Assembly (NCBI RefSeq): GCF_004769555.1
Contig: NZ_RQFY01000007.1
Span: forward strand, 299,961 to 363,960
Direction: 5' to 3'
DNA: 64,000 nt
From: Leptospira koniambonensis
Lineage (GTDB): Bacteria; Spirochaetota; Leptospiria; Leptospirales; Leptospiraceae
The stretch's first letter is position 1; the number at the start of each line of letters is the position of its first letter. Positions 1-9,512 of the stretch are shown piece after piece. A program made the position numbers and the translations under genes. Below the pieces are notes generated by a model, which saw only the letters and a program-made list of their open reading frames with translations, had not been told where the DNA came from and did not search any database.

Positions 1-14
1 AATTTTCTGAAGGA

Positions 15-46
15 AGCCGAGGCCTCAATGATGGTCTCGGCTTTTT
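15..46. terminator. Rho-independent terminator, probably bidirectional
   Basis: The stem AGCCGAG (15-21) pairs with CTCGGCT (36-42) and is extended by GCC/GGT (one G.T pair) around an 8-nt loop, followed by a T run at 42-46. It would end a + strand gene lying left of the window and also sits at the stop of the minus-strand TetR gene. Confidence 0.75.
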
Positions 47-728
47 ATTTAGAGTCTGGCTTTAGACCCTTCTGCAAAATCCTCACCATTTCTTTAATAG
101 TAGCTTTGATTTCCGATTCTGGAATTTTATAAACTACTTGAGCCATAAACCCTAACGCAAAAGTTAAAGAAGAAATTCCGAATGCAACTGACTTCAAATC
201 TGCCTTTGGATCGATTTCTCCTCCCTTCTTAAATTTCTCCAATTCATGGATCATTTCAGGAAGAGCTTTGGTATAAATTTTAGTTTGGATAATTCTACTA
301 ACGTCTGGATCTAAGATGATCCTGCTGACTGCAACTTTCATGAAGTCTGAATAATGTTTGAAATCGGAACATCTTTCCGTAATGGACTCGACCAAAGCCT
401 CATCCAAATGAAGTTGTTTGGTCTCTTCTTCTTTTTTTCCGGCATCTGAATCGCCTAGATCATCGGTGCGAGTTAGAATTGCTTCTAAGAGTCCCTTCTT
501 CCCGCCGAAATAACGCATGATTAGAGCTTCGTTAGCACCTGCAGATTTAGCGATATCCTTAGTAGTCGCTGCGTCATATCCTTTTTTGGCAAAAACTTGT
601 ATGCCCGCCTTCATTAAAGCGGTCTCAGTTGCCTTTCGGTCTCTTTTTTTAGGGCCTTTACTAGAACCATGAGCACCTGCTTTGGATACCTTAGTTTTTT
701 TGACCTTCTTCTTAGGGGTTCGAACCAT
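45..728 (-). CDS. TetR/AcrR family transcriptional regulator
   Basis: DNA-binding repressor family. The N-terminal helix-turn-helix lies at about residues 32-80, with the typical pattern of an 'A...F...G...T...IA..AG' core followed by 'YF.GK..L'. The first 30 residues are an unusually Lys-rich tail (PKKKVKKTK) that could add non-specific DNA contacts. The C-terminal ligand/dimer domain (about 100-215) is family-typical in length but not assignable to a ligand. It is transcribed divergently from the glycosyltransferase at 851, with about 120 bp between them, so it may control that gene; this is inference. The total of 227 aa is normal for TetR. Confidence 0.85.
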   Translation of the reverse strand: MVRTPKKKVKKTKVSKAGAHGSSKGPKKRDRKATETALMKAGIQVFAKKGYDAATTKDIAKSAGANEALIMRYFGGKKGLLEAILTRTDDLGDSDAGKKEEETKQLHLDEALVESITERCSDFKHYSDFMKVAVSRIILDPDVSRIIQTKIYTKALPEMIHELEKFKKGGEIDPKADLKSVAFGISSLTFALGFMAQVVYKIPESEIKATIKEMVRILQKGLKPDSK

Positions 729-850
729 CTAACTGCCTATATGGGATGTATCCCGACCTTCGACTAATCAGCCAAGCGCATTTTTACTTTTTAGATCACT
801 TTACTCTTGCCTGTTACATTTATTTTTACAATATGGTGATAAGTAAGTGA

Positions 851-2617
851 ATGATTACATGTGGATTTATTGATCTTCCAGATCGAGATTCCGCAAAAAA
901 GGGAACTTTCTTCAAATTTATGGTTTGGAATTCGTTTTTTAAAAAAAGCTTAAATAGAGATAAAATATTCGTTTCTCTGCTCATTTTGTTAAACGTATTC
1001 CTGCTTCTTCCCGGATCTGGAGGAAATGCCATCTTAACCCAAGGGGATGAAGCGATGCATATCGCTACAATCCGAGAAAGTTTGACCTCTTCTTCCTATC
1101 TTTTTCCTAAATTTGAAGGCGTTTTAAATCTCTACAAGCCACCTGCTCTGTTTTGGCTCGGAATTTTTTCGGATAGTCTTTTTGGTGTCAGCTTTTTTGC
1201 AGAAAGGTTTCCTTCCTTCTTACTTTTTTTCGGATCTTCTGTTCTAATTTACCTAGGGATTAGAAGGGCAGGTGGAAGTTCTAAACTAGCGTTCACAATT
1301 TCTGCTGCTTATACTTTGACCTTGGGAGTGTTCAAATTTTCCCGTTTGGTGATGATGGAGTCTTTATTGACCTTCTTCATTATCTTAGTCTCTGTAACAA
1401 TTTTAGAATTCAGACTTTCTAAAAATAGGATCTGGTTATTTGTCGGAGGCCTCTTCTCTGGAATCGCAATTCTAATCAAAGGTCCTGTATTCCAAGTATA
1501 TAGCGGGATCATCTTAGGGTCTTATTCAGTGATTGGAATTTTTCTTCTTCACTCAAATGGGGGATGGTCAGGCAAAAAAAGAATTTGGAAGGAACTCCTC
1601 TCGCATATCATCTTCCTTTCTTCTTCTTTGATCGTTCCAATAATTTGGATACTAGTCCTTCTTTCTTATTCAGAACTGGGAAAAGAGTTTCTAACGATCT
1701 TCTTTTTCACTGAGAACCTAGGTAAATTTTCTTCAGCCACTGCAAATCAGTCTGAATGGATCATACCACTTGGGTTTTTGCTCTATAGTTTTCCTTTCAG
1801 CGTGGCGGTTTTCTCAGGATTTTATTCTAAATTATTCCAAAGGCCAAAATCGCAGAGAGAAGTGGTCGGGAGTTCCTACCTTTGGGCAATCATTGCGATT
1901 TGTTTGGTCCATTTGGCGCCGAACCGTAAGGATTTTTACTACCTTCTTCCTTTGATCCCATTGGCTTTCTTGGGAATTGGATTATTCTTCATTCGAAAAA
2001 AAGAATATCAATTCTCTAAGCTCCTTTCTCTGAATTATCTCTTCTGTTTTGGGATCAGTGCATTGGTTTTGGCAGCAATGTGGGGTTTTGAAATTCTTTT
2101 GGGCCAAAATATCAGGGCGGAATTGGTATTCACAGCATTCTTAATTTTGATTTTTATTTGGGGAAGAAGGATCCGAGTGCAAAGGTTAGGAGTTCCTTCC
2201 ACTGTTACATTGAATCTTGTACTTGCTGCAGGTTTACTCTCTTATATCCAATTTTCTATTCTTCCCAGAGTAAACTTAAGTGAGGTTCCTGAGAATGGAC
2301 CATTCACTAATGCAAAACAGATCTGTATCATTTCTGAAAATCCTTGGACCGCACTTACTTTTAGGAACGCACTTCCTGGTGCAGAGATCATTCACTCTGT
2401 TCCTGGTGCGGACCGAAATTGTGTGGATGGAATTAGACATCTGGTCTTCTTCCAAGAACAGGTCCCTATTCCGTCGGGATACAAACTTCTACAGACACAA
2501 ACTGTTTGGAAAAGAGACGTTACCCTGAAGGAACTCCTGAGCCCCACTCAGGGAAAAGAATACGTATATTTTTATGAGCCTTCTCGGAATAAGAATTCCG
2601 AATTGGAGAGTCGATGA
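851..2617 (+). CDS. ArnT/PMT-like membrane glycosyltransferase
   Basis: Multi-pass membrane protein of 588 aa resembling the PMT/ArnT (GT83-type) glycosyltransferases, which move a sugar from a polyprenyl phosphate carrier onto lipid A or protein at the outer face of the inner membrane. Visible are the acidic loop motif GDE (D66, E67) after the first TM helix, the YKPP motif at about 95-98 seen in ArnT-like enzymes, and around ten hydrophobic helices. The C-terminal 100 residues form a soluble domain. The start could be ATG 851 or the in-frame ATG 920 (residue 24), which places the first TM segment closer to the N terminus. The stop overlaps the start of the Cys-rich protein at 2614, so the two are probably cotranscribed. 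The substrate cannot be told from sequence. Confidence 0.8.
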   Translation: MITCGFIDLPDRDSAKKGTFFKFMVWNSFFKKSLNRDKIFVSLLILLNVFLLLPGSGGNAILTQGDEAMHIATIRESLTSSSYLFPKFEGVLNLYKPPALFWLGIFSDSLFGVSFFAERFPSFLLFFGSSVLIYLGIRRAGGSSKLAFTISAAYTLTLGVFKFSRLVMMESLLTFFIILVSVTILEFRLSKNRIWLFVGGLFSGIAILIKGPVFQVYSGIILGSYSVIGIFLLHSNGGWSGKKRIWKELLSHIIFLSSSLIVPIIWILVLLSYSELGKEFLTIFFFTENLGKFSSATANQSEWIIPLGFLLYSFPFSVAVFSGFYSKLFQRPKSQREVVGSSYLWAIIAICLVHLAPNRKDFYYLLPLIPLAFLGIGLFFIRKKEYQFSKLLSLNYLFCFGISALVLAAMWGFEILLGQNIRAELVFTAFLILIFIWGRRIRVQRLGVPSTVTLNLVLAAGLLSYIQFSILPRVNLSEVPENGPFTNAKQICIISENPWTALTFRNALPGAEIIHSVPGADRNCVDGIRHLVFFQEQVPIPSGYKLLQTQTVWKRDVTLKELLSPTQGKEYVYFYEPSRNKNSELESR

Positions 2618-2964
2618 GCCAAATCCCTTTCAGAAAAATTTTCCCTTATCTTCCCATTTTCGTTTTGGGTCTGGCCGTGGGCACATTTATCGCCTTCAAA
2701 TATTCCAGAGGAACTGTGGTTCAGTCCGGAATGGAATGGGAAGGAAAAGAGATTTGCCTGGATTATTGTGATAATCTTGCGAAATGTATGCAGAAAGAAT
2801 ACCCCCAAACTTCTGAAGACCAATTGTATAAGGTGGAAAATTCCTGCTTAAGAGGTTGCAGAAAACATTTCGATAAGATGCAGGTATGCCTTGTGCCGGA
2901 GAAAATGGCGAGTTGTTCTGAATTGACTTCTTGTTTGTTTGGAGAATTAAAAAAGTATTATTAA
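2614..2964 (+). CDS. Small Cys-rich membrane-anchored protein
   Basis: A 116-aa protein with one N-terminal TM or signal-anchor segment (about 9-29) followed by a domain with eight cysteines (48, 52, 58, 78, 82, 92, 101, 107). The even number and spacing suggest four disulfides in the periplasm. It begins inside the last codons of the upstream glycosyltransferase (ATGA overlap), so translation is coupled. I recognise the style of Cys-rich small proteins found in Leptospira but no defined function. Confidence 0.7.
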   Translation: MSQIPFRKIFPYLPIFVLGLAVGTFIAFKYSRGTVVQSGMEWEGKEICLDYCDNLAKCMQKEYPQTSEDQLYKVENSCLRGCRKHFDKMQVCLVPEKMASCSELTSCLFGELKKYY

Positions 2965-2971
2965 AACTTTC

Positions 2972-3547
2972 TTAATATTCCCCCTTCCAAAAACGATTTA
3001 CCTTTTTTACGTAATCTTTCGTTTCTTTGTAAGGCGGGATCCCATCGTATTTTTGGACTGCACCTGGTCCAGCGTTGTAAGCCGCAATCGCCATATCAGA
3101 ATTTCCAAACTTCTTCATCATATCCGCGAGAAACTTAGTCCCACCTGCGATATTTTCTTCCGGATCAAATGGATTCTCCACTCCTAAAATATCCGCAGTC
3201 CCAGGCATGAGCTGCATTAAACCGATCGCACCTTTAGAAGAAACTGCATTTGGTTTAAAATTGGATTCTGCCTTGATCACTGATTTCACCAGATTCGGAT
3301 CCAGATGATTTTTATTAGATTCTCTTTCTATAATACTGCTTAGATCTTTTGGAGTAGGGTCATTCTCCTGGGAGAAAATTCCCTTCATTTTGGAGTCCAA
3401 CTCTTGGGAAAATTCAGACTCAATCTTTTTAGGTGTAGGATCTCCTTCCGGAGCCGGAGGTTTTGGCTGAAATCTCTCAGTAATTCCCTGGATTTCTTCC
3501 ATTCTGGAGACAATTCTGCGATAAGAGTCTAGATCATCTAACTTCAT
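2972..3547 (-). CDS. SLT-family lytic transglycosylase
   Basis: Peptidoglycan-cleaving lytic transglycosylase. The C-terminal SLT domain (about 70-191) shows the catalytic Glu in the ES motif (E94-S95), the GLMQLMP motif (109-115), and the AAYNAGPGAV block. The first 70 residues are low-complexity and Pro/Glu/Lys-rich, with no signal peptide visible. The protein would therefore need another export route, or act with a flagellar or envelope assembly; this is inference. It is convergent with the Cys-rich gene, with 7 bp between stops, and divergent from the sensor kinase at 3710. Confidence 0.85.
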   Translation of the reverse strand: MKLDDLDSYRRIVSRMEEIQGITERFQPKPPAPEGDPTPKKIESEFSQELDSKMKGIFSQENDPTPKDLSSIIERESNKNHLDPNLVKSVIKAESNFKPNAVSSKGAIGLMQLMPGTADILGVENPFDPEENIAGGTKFLADMMKKFGNSDMAIAAYNAGPGAVQKYDGIPPYKETKDYVKKVNRFWKGEY

Positions 3548-3709
3548 ACAAACCTCAGGAGTTCCTACCTAAGCCAAAATGGCTAATCTTCGTACCCTTA
3601 TTATGTCTCTCGGAAGAAAACCCAGATCCGATTAGTCTTTTTTGCAGGTTTTAGAAAGGAAATCAAAGGGTTTCTTGAAAAAACCCGGCGCCTAAGAACG
3701 ATAGACCGC

Positions 3710-6010
3710 GTGATAGAAATAGAGATAGTCACAACTCCAAGGCTCACAGCCTTTCCAGTATTCTTGGCCTTCAGCCGAGGGTACTTTGAAGAAGAAGACG
3801 TACTTGTCAGAGTTCGAGCGCTCAAAAGTTACGAGGCAGTACTTGCTCACTTGAGAGAAGGCAGGGCAGAAGCTGGAGAAATTCCTTTCACCGCATGGGC
3901 TCATCAACAACTCAAGAAAACTTCTCCCCATTGGACTTTTTATAGAGGCATCATTTTATCTTGTTTGGTGCATGGATTTTATTCCGCGTCTTATATGGAA
4001 GCAGAGTCTATCCGAGATTCATATCATAGTTTTTTACCAATCTTGCATCCTTATTCCTTGGATAGATTCGTAGCAGAGGAATTTTTCCGTTCCGAAAATT
4101 ACCATCGCAGAAAACCTGTGCCTTATCTTACTACAAGGCCTACGTTACTCGCTCATGAATTCATTCGTGCGGAGTGTTTGGGCGCGGCCGCGTCTTTACA
4201 AGAGTATCCATTCTTCGGGGAGAAGGGTTACTGTCTCACAGTAGAAAACGAGATCCCTCCTTATTATTTACCTACGAATATGATTGCATTCACAGGAAGG
4301 TTTGCTTCTAAATTTCCGGAAGAAGCAAATAGAGTTTCCAGAGCGATTAAAAAGGCAATGGAAGATCTTGCAAATAATGTGGCTTACGAAGGAGATTCTT
4401 TTGTAGCTGATTGGGTAGGTCCTTGCCCTTGGAAACCAGGAGAACTAGACGGATTTTATAGAAGGCCAGTTCCTGAACTCGGAAAAATTTTATCCGGAAT
4501 GCCTTCCTTGGAAGATGTACGTTTCGTGATGGAAATGTACGGAAAAACTTTCCCAGGTTTAGACGGGGGGAAGAAAATTTTAGAAAATCTGGCACATTCA
4601 GTAGCAGATAATCCTTTTCCTAAATTTCCTTCTTCCATCACTCAAACAAATTCTAAACTTTATAACGGATATTATTCAAACGGGAAAGCAAAGTTTGGGA
4701 ATATTGTAAAAGATATCTCTCCTCTCCGAAGTTTAGTCTCCGAAATGAAAGAATTGGCACTTTCCCTATTTTTAGGAAGAAGAGAAGTTGCTCTGGACAC
4801 ACAACTTCCTAAAAGCCCATACCTTTTTATACGTTCCACAGTGAATGCAATATTAGATTATTTGAATCAAGAGATCCGAGACATAGAGGAAAAGAACAAA
4901 AGACTTTCAGAAGATAATTATCTCTTAGAAACCAGATTAGATATAAGCGATCTAAAACGCCAGACTACTGAAGAAAGATATCGTTATATGTTCGAGTTTG
5001 CAACAGATGCAATGATCATAGTGAACGCAGATACAAGAATGATCGTGGATGCAAACAGAAGATTCAGAGAAGTTTCAGGATACCAAACCTCAGAGATCAA
5101 AAATATCAGGCTTGCAAGAGTTCTTCCTGATATCTTGGAACAAACAGAACTAAAATCTCCTGGTGGAAAAGACCAAAATATGACTTTCATTCCGGAAGCA
5201 GGTTTGATCTTAAAAGACGGCACGAAATTTTCAGTGGGCCTGAGTGTAACAGGTTTTAGTGCTGAGACAAAGAGATTTTACCAGATCCAAGTAAATGATA
5301 ACGCATTAATTTTAGAGTCAGAGAAGATCAAACATGAGTTTATATCCAATATATCTCATGAACTTAGATCTCCTATGACAAATATCCAAGGATATTTCGA
5401 CCTTCTATTTGTGGATGAACAACTTCCTTTGAACGAAGATCAGAAGGGAATGACAGATGTGATTCGCAAGAATGTAAGAAGGCTGAATTTCCTAATAGAT
5501 AACCTTCTACAATTGGAGAAAAAGGATTCACAAACTTCTGAAGAGATGTACGAAATTTTTGATCCGTTAACCGTGATCGAAGAAGTTCTTTATATTAATT
5601 CTCCTTCTGCATCCGAAAGCGGACTTACGGTGACTACTACTCTTTCTGAAAATCTAAAACTCAAAGGAGTGAGATTCGAATTTTCTCAGATCATCACAAA
5701 TTTTTTCGTGAACGCGATAAAATATACGGAAAAAGGCGGAATCGATGTCTCTCTTAAAAAGATCGCGGATAAAAAAGTAGAGGTTCGATTTACAGACACC
5801 GGGATCGGTATAGATCCTAAATATAAAGAGCTGATCTTCGAAAGATTTTTTAGGATACCAGACCAAAGGAACAGGACTGTGGGCGGTACTGGACTTGGAC
5901 TTTCTATCAGTCGGACTTTAATTAATAAAATGGGAGGAGAAGTCATCGTAGAGCCAAACCAAAAAGGTGGCAGCATTTTTAAGGTGATTTTACCTTTGTA
6001 TTCTGAATGA
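3710..6010 (+). CDS. Sensor histidine kinase with N-terminal periplasmic-binding-like (NMT1-like) domain
   Basis: A 766-aa kinase starting at GTG. Residues about 1-330 look like the NMT1/THI5-type substrate-binding fold (VTTPRLTAFPVFLAFSRGYF opening, as in nitrate/sulfonate ABC-transporter binding proteins). A linker or coiled coil (about 375-420), a PAS domain (about 424-535), a HisKA domain with His550 in SHELRSP, and a HATPase domain with N box (FVNAIKY), DTGIGI and GTGLGLSI motifs follow. No signal peptide or TM helix is seen, so the binding domain appears cytoplasmic. It overlaps the next ORF by 4 nt. The ligand and response regulator are unknown. Confidence 0.8.
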   Translation: MIEIEIVTTPRLTAFPVFLAFSRGYFEEEDVLVRVRALKSYEAVLAHLREGRAEAGEIPFTAWAHQQLKKTSPHWTFYRGIILSCLVHGFYSASYMEAESIRDSYHSFLPILHPYSLDRFVAEEFFRSENYHRRKPVPYLTTRPTLLAHEFIRAECLGAAASLQEYPFFGEKGYCLTVENEIPPYYLPTNMIAFTGRFASKFPEEANRVSRAIKKAMEDLANNVAYEGDSFVADWVGPCPWKPGELDGFYRRPVPELGKILSGMPSLEDVRFVMEMYGKTFPGLDGGKKILENLAHSVADNPFPKFPSSITQTNSKLYNGYYSNGKAKFGNIVKDISPLRSLVSEMKELALSLFLGRREVALDTQLPKSPYLFIRSTVNAILDYLNQEIRDIEEKNKRLSEDNYLLETRLDISDLKRQTTEERYRYMFEFATDAMIIVNADTRMIVDANRRFREVSGYQTSEIKNIRLARVLPDILEQTELKSPGGKDQNMTFIPEAGLILKDGTKFSVGLSVTGFSAETKRFYQIQVNDNALILESEKIKHEFISNISHELRSPMTNIQGYFDLLFVDEQLPLNEDQKGMTDVIRKNVRRLNFLIDNLLQLEKKDSQTSEEMYEIFDPLTVIEEVLYINSPSASESGLTVTTTLSENLKLKGVRFEFSQIITNFFVNAIKYTEKGGIDVSLKKIADKKVEVRFTDTGIGIDPKYKELIFERFFRIPDQRNRTVGGTGLGLSISRTLINKMGGEVIVEPNQKGGSIFKVILPLYSE

Positions 6011-6681
6011 ATCAAAAAAGAACGTATTTAATCGTATCCATACTCATTGCTTCCTTGATCGGAATTTTTTATCTTCTATTTCCGGGAACTTCTACAAAAG
6101 AAAACACAAACTATCAAGGTGGACTCACAGAAGAGACTTTGACTAGACAAGAAAACTCCTTATTCGAAGGAGGATCTTTCTTAGATTTTTCAGGACATGT
6201 AGAAGAGACAGCCTCCGGACCAGTCGCAGTCGCCGAAGAGCCAACTTCTAAGCCTAGCAAGACAAAATCTTATTTAGAAAGTTTAAGTCCAGAAGAGAGA
6301 GCAAAATTATATGAACAAATGTATGAGAAGTTCAAACCTCTTACCGAAAAATTCCCTAACAATTCTCTAATCCCTAAAAAACTTTCGGAAGAAGAAATCG
6401 CTAAGAAAAAAGAGAATGAAGACCATTATTATAGGATTCAAAGAGAAATTTTAGAAAGAAAGGATGTTCCTAAAGAAGAAATGTCCTTCTATCTAAATGC
6501 AAAACTAAAACGGTCTGATGATATGTTGGAGATCCTGAAATACGGAATGGAAAATTATCAAAAATTAGTGAGTGAAAATCCAAAAAGCGCCAATCCAGAA
6601 TATGAGAAACTTGTAAAAGAAAGATTGGATGGAATTTCTAAGAGTAGAGAAGAAGTGATCTCTGCACAAAAAGGAAACTAA
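6007..6681 (+). CDS. Single-pass membrane protein, unknown function
   Basis: A 224-aa protein with an N-terminal TM anchor (about 6-25), a Ser/Thr/Pro/Glu-rich stretch (30-85), and a charged, strongly helical remainder with probable coiled coil (about 90-220). No catalytic motif is seen. Its ATG overlaps the stop of the upstream histidine kinase (ATGA), so it is probably made with the kinase. It might be its periplasmic or envelope partner, but the sequence does not prove this. Confidence 0.6.
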   Translation: MNQKRTYLIVSILIASLIGIFYLLFPGTSTKENTNYQGGLTEETLTRQENSLFEGGSFLDFSGHVEETASGPVAVAEEPTSKPSKTKSYLESLSPEERAKLYEQMYEKFKPLTEKFPNNSLIPKKLSEEEIAKKKENEDHYYRIQREILERKDVPKEEMSFYLNAKLKRSDDMLEILKYGMENYQKLVSENPKSANPEYEKLVKERLDGISKSREEVISAQKGN

Positions 6682-6683
6682 GT

Positions 6684-7448
6684 TTAAGGACTTTTACGTT
6701 TTCTTTTAAGACTTCTTTTGTTTTGAGGAGTTTTTGCTTTTTTAGCAGCGGGTTTTTTGGCAGAAGGTAATTTCATTTTGTTTAATGTATGAATTAAATT
6801 CACAAGTTCTTCTGGATTCAAAACGGAAAGAATAGAAATTACTTTTTGAAAACCTACCTGCTGTAAAAGATCTACCGCGTTTTTAGTTCCTAAACCTTTT
6901 AATAAAGCCGGGATCTCTGAAATGGATCTTTTACGGATCCATTCTGCACATTCTCCCGGAGTTAAAGCCTTGGTTAGAGGAACAAAATCTTTTACTGGCA
7001 ATGCCTTAGTTAATTCCAGAAAAGAATCTATACCGATCGCATTCAGATAAGCAATCGAAGAATCAGGTCCTATATTTGTTAAGATCTCTACAATGGTTTT
7101 AGAACCTATCGTATGATTAATCTTAGAAACATCTAAAGGAGAAATAGACTCCGCTAAAAATTTTAGATCTTTGAGACCCAGATGTTTTACATAATATACC
7201 AGATCAGAAGGAACTGTGTTCTGGATCAGATCCACAAGGGTTGTTTCTTGGATGGATTGTAAAAGAGTTACGATTTCCTGTTCGCTTAAATTTTGGCTTA
7301 AGAATAAAAGTTTTTTATGATCCACCTTTTCCGAAATGGAAAACAACGCTTCATAACCTAGGTTACGGAATAACTGGAAGGATTTTTGAGGTCCTAATTT
7401 ATCCAGGTATTCTAATGCGTTTTGGATGGTGGATATTACCTTCTTCAT
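6684..7448 (-). CDS. Alpha-helical repeat protein with histone-like basic tail
   Basis: A 254-aa protein built from about seven imperfect helical repeats of 30-35 residues (recurring L..L....L..L..L..I patterns), reminiscent of the repeated N-terminal domain of MgtE or FliG-like armadillo folds. The last 30 residues (about 225-254) are almost entirely Lys, Arg, Pro, Ala and Ser, like the tail of a histone-H1-type protein. No enzyme motif is seen. Its start overlaps the stop of the gene at 7445, so the two are translationally coupled. Confidence 0.65.
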   Translation of the reverse strand: MKKVISTIQNALEYLDKLGPQKSFQLFRNLGYEALFSISEKVDHKKLLFLSQNLSEQEIVTLLQSIQETTLVDLIQNTVPSDLVYYVKHLGLKDLKFLAESISPLDVSKINHTIGSKTIVEILTNIGPDSSIAYLNAIGIDSFLELTKALPVKDFVPLTKALTPGECAEWIRKRSISEIPALLKGLGTKNAVDLLQQVGFQKVISILSVLNPEELVNLIHTLNKMKLPSAKKPAAKKAKTPQNKRSLKRKRKSP

Positions 7449-8344
7449 CCCAAAATATCCGAGAGTAGGTCCAGAACCAAAGGAGAAAGAGATCTTTTAG
7501 CGTGGACCTTTCTAATATTAGACGCTGCATCTTCTGAAATTTTACCGATCCATAAATCCAATTCAGGTTCTGAAAGACCTATAAACTCTTTCAAAGTTTC
7601 CTTTCTATAATGATTCAGTAATGTGTCTCTGCTCACGGAGTATAAATTTTCCATGGCTCCGCGAACTTTTTCATCACTTGCAATCGCTCTTCTGATCCTA
7701 TCGGTTCCAGCACCGAATCTGGAAGTTTCGAGCCTTCCTAGATCGTTAAAACCTGTTTGGAAAAGGATTTTCAAAGTGTTTCGGATCACTGCTTGGATTT
7801 CTTGAGTTCCAGAACCTATGGAAACGAAGTCAGCAATCCTTTCAGTAAATGTAGGCAATAGAGAAGATAAAAATTGAGAGATCTGTTTTTCCAAACCCGC
7901 AGCTTGAAAAACTCCATGCAAAGGATTTATCTTTTTATGAAATTCGTTTAGGACCTTCTCTAAACCTTGGGAGAAGATCGCCTGAACTTCCGGTTGATTC
8001 AGAATTCCTAAAATCAGATTTTTAGAAGGAGCGGCTTGAGTTCCTGCAATAAATTCTACAATAGAATCCATAGATTCTTCTGAAAGGAATTCATCTGCAG
8101 AAGTGTAGGGGAATGCTTTCTCTATTGGAAATTCTTCTGCTAAAACTTTTAGTTTTTCTTCGGGAAGACGAGCAAGACCCAAAGCAGAAGGAGAAATTGA
8201 AAGATCCTCTGGAAAAATTTCCTCTAAGCTGGATCTAAATAAAAAATGTAAACTTTTACGTATGCTGTTTTCCAGAACTCCGGGTTTAGTGATCCAGTTC
8301 TCTACCCTAGTTTTGCGGGAAACAAATCTTTTCCAAAATGCCAA
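7445..8344 (-). CDS. Hypothetical helical protein
   Basis: A 299-aa soluble, Leu/Glu-rich, mostly helical protein without recognised motifs or a signal peptide. It sits between the acyltransferase (10 bp upstream) and the helical-repeat protein (4-bp overlap downstream), so these genes very likely form one operon with alr further upstream. I do not recognise the family beyond its appearance as a conserved spirochaete hypothetical protein. Confidence 0.6.
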   Translation of the reverse strand: MAFWKRFVSRKTRVENWITKPGVLENSIRKSLHFLFRSSLEEIFPEDLSISPSALGLARLPEEKLKVLAEEFPIEKAFPYTSADEFLSEESMDSIVEFIAGTQAAPSKNLILGILNQPEVQAIFSQGLEKVLNEFHKKINPLHGVFQAAGLEKQISQFLSSLLPTFTERIADFVSIGSGTQEIQAVIRNTLKILFQTGFNDLGRLETSRFGAGTDRIRRAIASDEKVRGAMENLYSVSRDTLLNHYRKETLKEFIGLSEPELDLWIGKISEDAASNIRKVHAKRSLSPLVLDLLSDILG

Positions 8345-8354
8345 AAGTTACTCC

Positions 8355-9494
8355 TCAGGCGCCCATCGTGGACCAAACCGTATCCAGTTTAGGAAGATGG
8401 TACGTGAGTTGGTTTCTATGATATAAGACCAGATTTTTCTTCTTTAAATTATGAAGATCTTTTGGGATCTGAAATAATTTTTCCAAGAAAACTATATCGT
8501 TTCCTTCTAATTTTAGGAACCCACCTTTTTTGGCCTTCTCTAAAAAAGAATCGAATGCATGTTTTAGCGCTTCTGTTTTGAATTTTTCAGAAATATAAAT
8601 TTCAGGATGGGTTTTTTTAATCTTCTCCGCTAATGATGTGAGAAGTGAAAATAATTTTTCCTTACTTTCTTTAGCTTTCCCTTCGCATTTTAATACCATA
8701 TAAGAAGCTAAATTTCCTGCGGTGATTGTATATCCACTTCCTAATTTTTCTTTTACGATCCCTGTAACTTGGTCTGCATCTGCATCTTCCGGAATAGGGA
8801 ATTGTTCTCCATATCCTATATGAAGTTCTGATTTTTTAGAAGAGAAATAATCATAAGTCAAAGTGAAGGATGTAAAATTCAAATTTTTGAATTTGCTTCT
8901 GAGGAAATAGACTCCTTTTTTCACTTGAGCCATGTATCCGTCTTGGTTAAAAACTCCTTCCGGAAAAAGGAAAAGATTTCTTCCTTCTGAGATCCTGTCC
9001 GAAAGATAACCCCATTCTTGATCCACCATTTCTCTTAAGAGTCCTTTTTTCAAAAGTTCTCTTGCGTTATCTCTGAATGGTCTTTTGATAGGAACACAAC
9101 CAATATAATCCAAATATTTAGGGATTAATCCTGATTTATCTATAAGTAAAAAGATTAATTTCAGAAGTCCTTTTGGTTTGAACTCCTTCACTAAAAAATC
9201 TTTTCCTAATATATCTTCTCGAGCCGGGATCGCAAATTTAATAGATGGATGAATATGAGGATATACTGCAGCAAGAGCTGGAACATCACCTTCCCAAACA
9301 TGATTTGCCATTAAGATAGAAGGATAGGGGGCTTCTAAAATTTTTTTAGGATTATTCGCTGGAAAATGTTCTTCGAAACCATCAAAAAGTATCCCTCTCG
9401 CTTTGAATACGATCCTGATCAAAAAACTATATGTTTTAGTAGTGTATACGGGCTGAACTTGTTTGGGAGTTTCTTTTTCTGTAATCGGATCCAT
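8355..9494 (-). CDS. PlsC-type acyltransferase
   Basis: Glycerolipid acyltransferase family (1-acylglycerol-phosphate acyltransferase-like). The catalytic HX4D motif is present as NHVWEGD (H65, D70), and the substrate-binding FPEG block appears further on in LFLFPEGVF. The pair and their spacing are as expected. The protein is 379 aa, longer than plain PlsC (about 240 aa). The extra C-terminal 130 residues are Lys-rich and could bind membrane or an unusual acyl donor. It lies 18 bp downstream of alr and 10 bp before the next gene, consistent with an operon. Confidence 0.8.
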   Translation of the reverse strand: MDPITEKETPKQVQPVYTTKTYSFLIRIVFKARGILFDGFEEHFPANNPKKILEAPYPSILMANHVWEGDVPALAAVYPHIHPSIKFAIPAREDILGKDFLVKEFKPKGLLKLIFLLIDKSGLIPKYLDYIGCVPIKRPFRDNARELLKKGLLREMVDQEWGYLSDRISEGRNLFLFPEGVFNQDGYMAQVKKGVYFLRSKFKNLNFTSFTLTYDYFSSKKSELHIGYGEQFPIPEDADADQVTGIVKEKLGSGYTITAGNLASYMVLKCEGKAKESKEKLFSLLTSLAEKIKKTHPEIYISEKFKTEALKHAFDSFLEKAKKGGFLKLEGNDIVFLEKLFQIPKDLHNLKKKNLVLYHRNQLTYHLPKLDTVWSTMGA

Positions 9495-9512
9495 CCAGTT
9501 CCTCTTCTCTTT

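Noticed and set aside
826..1032. Minus-strand ORF overlapping the start of the glycosyltransferase
   Set aside because: Shadow of the coding strand; no independent support.
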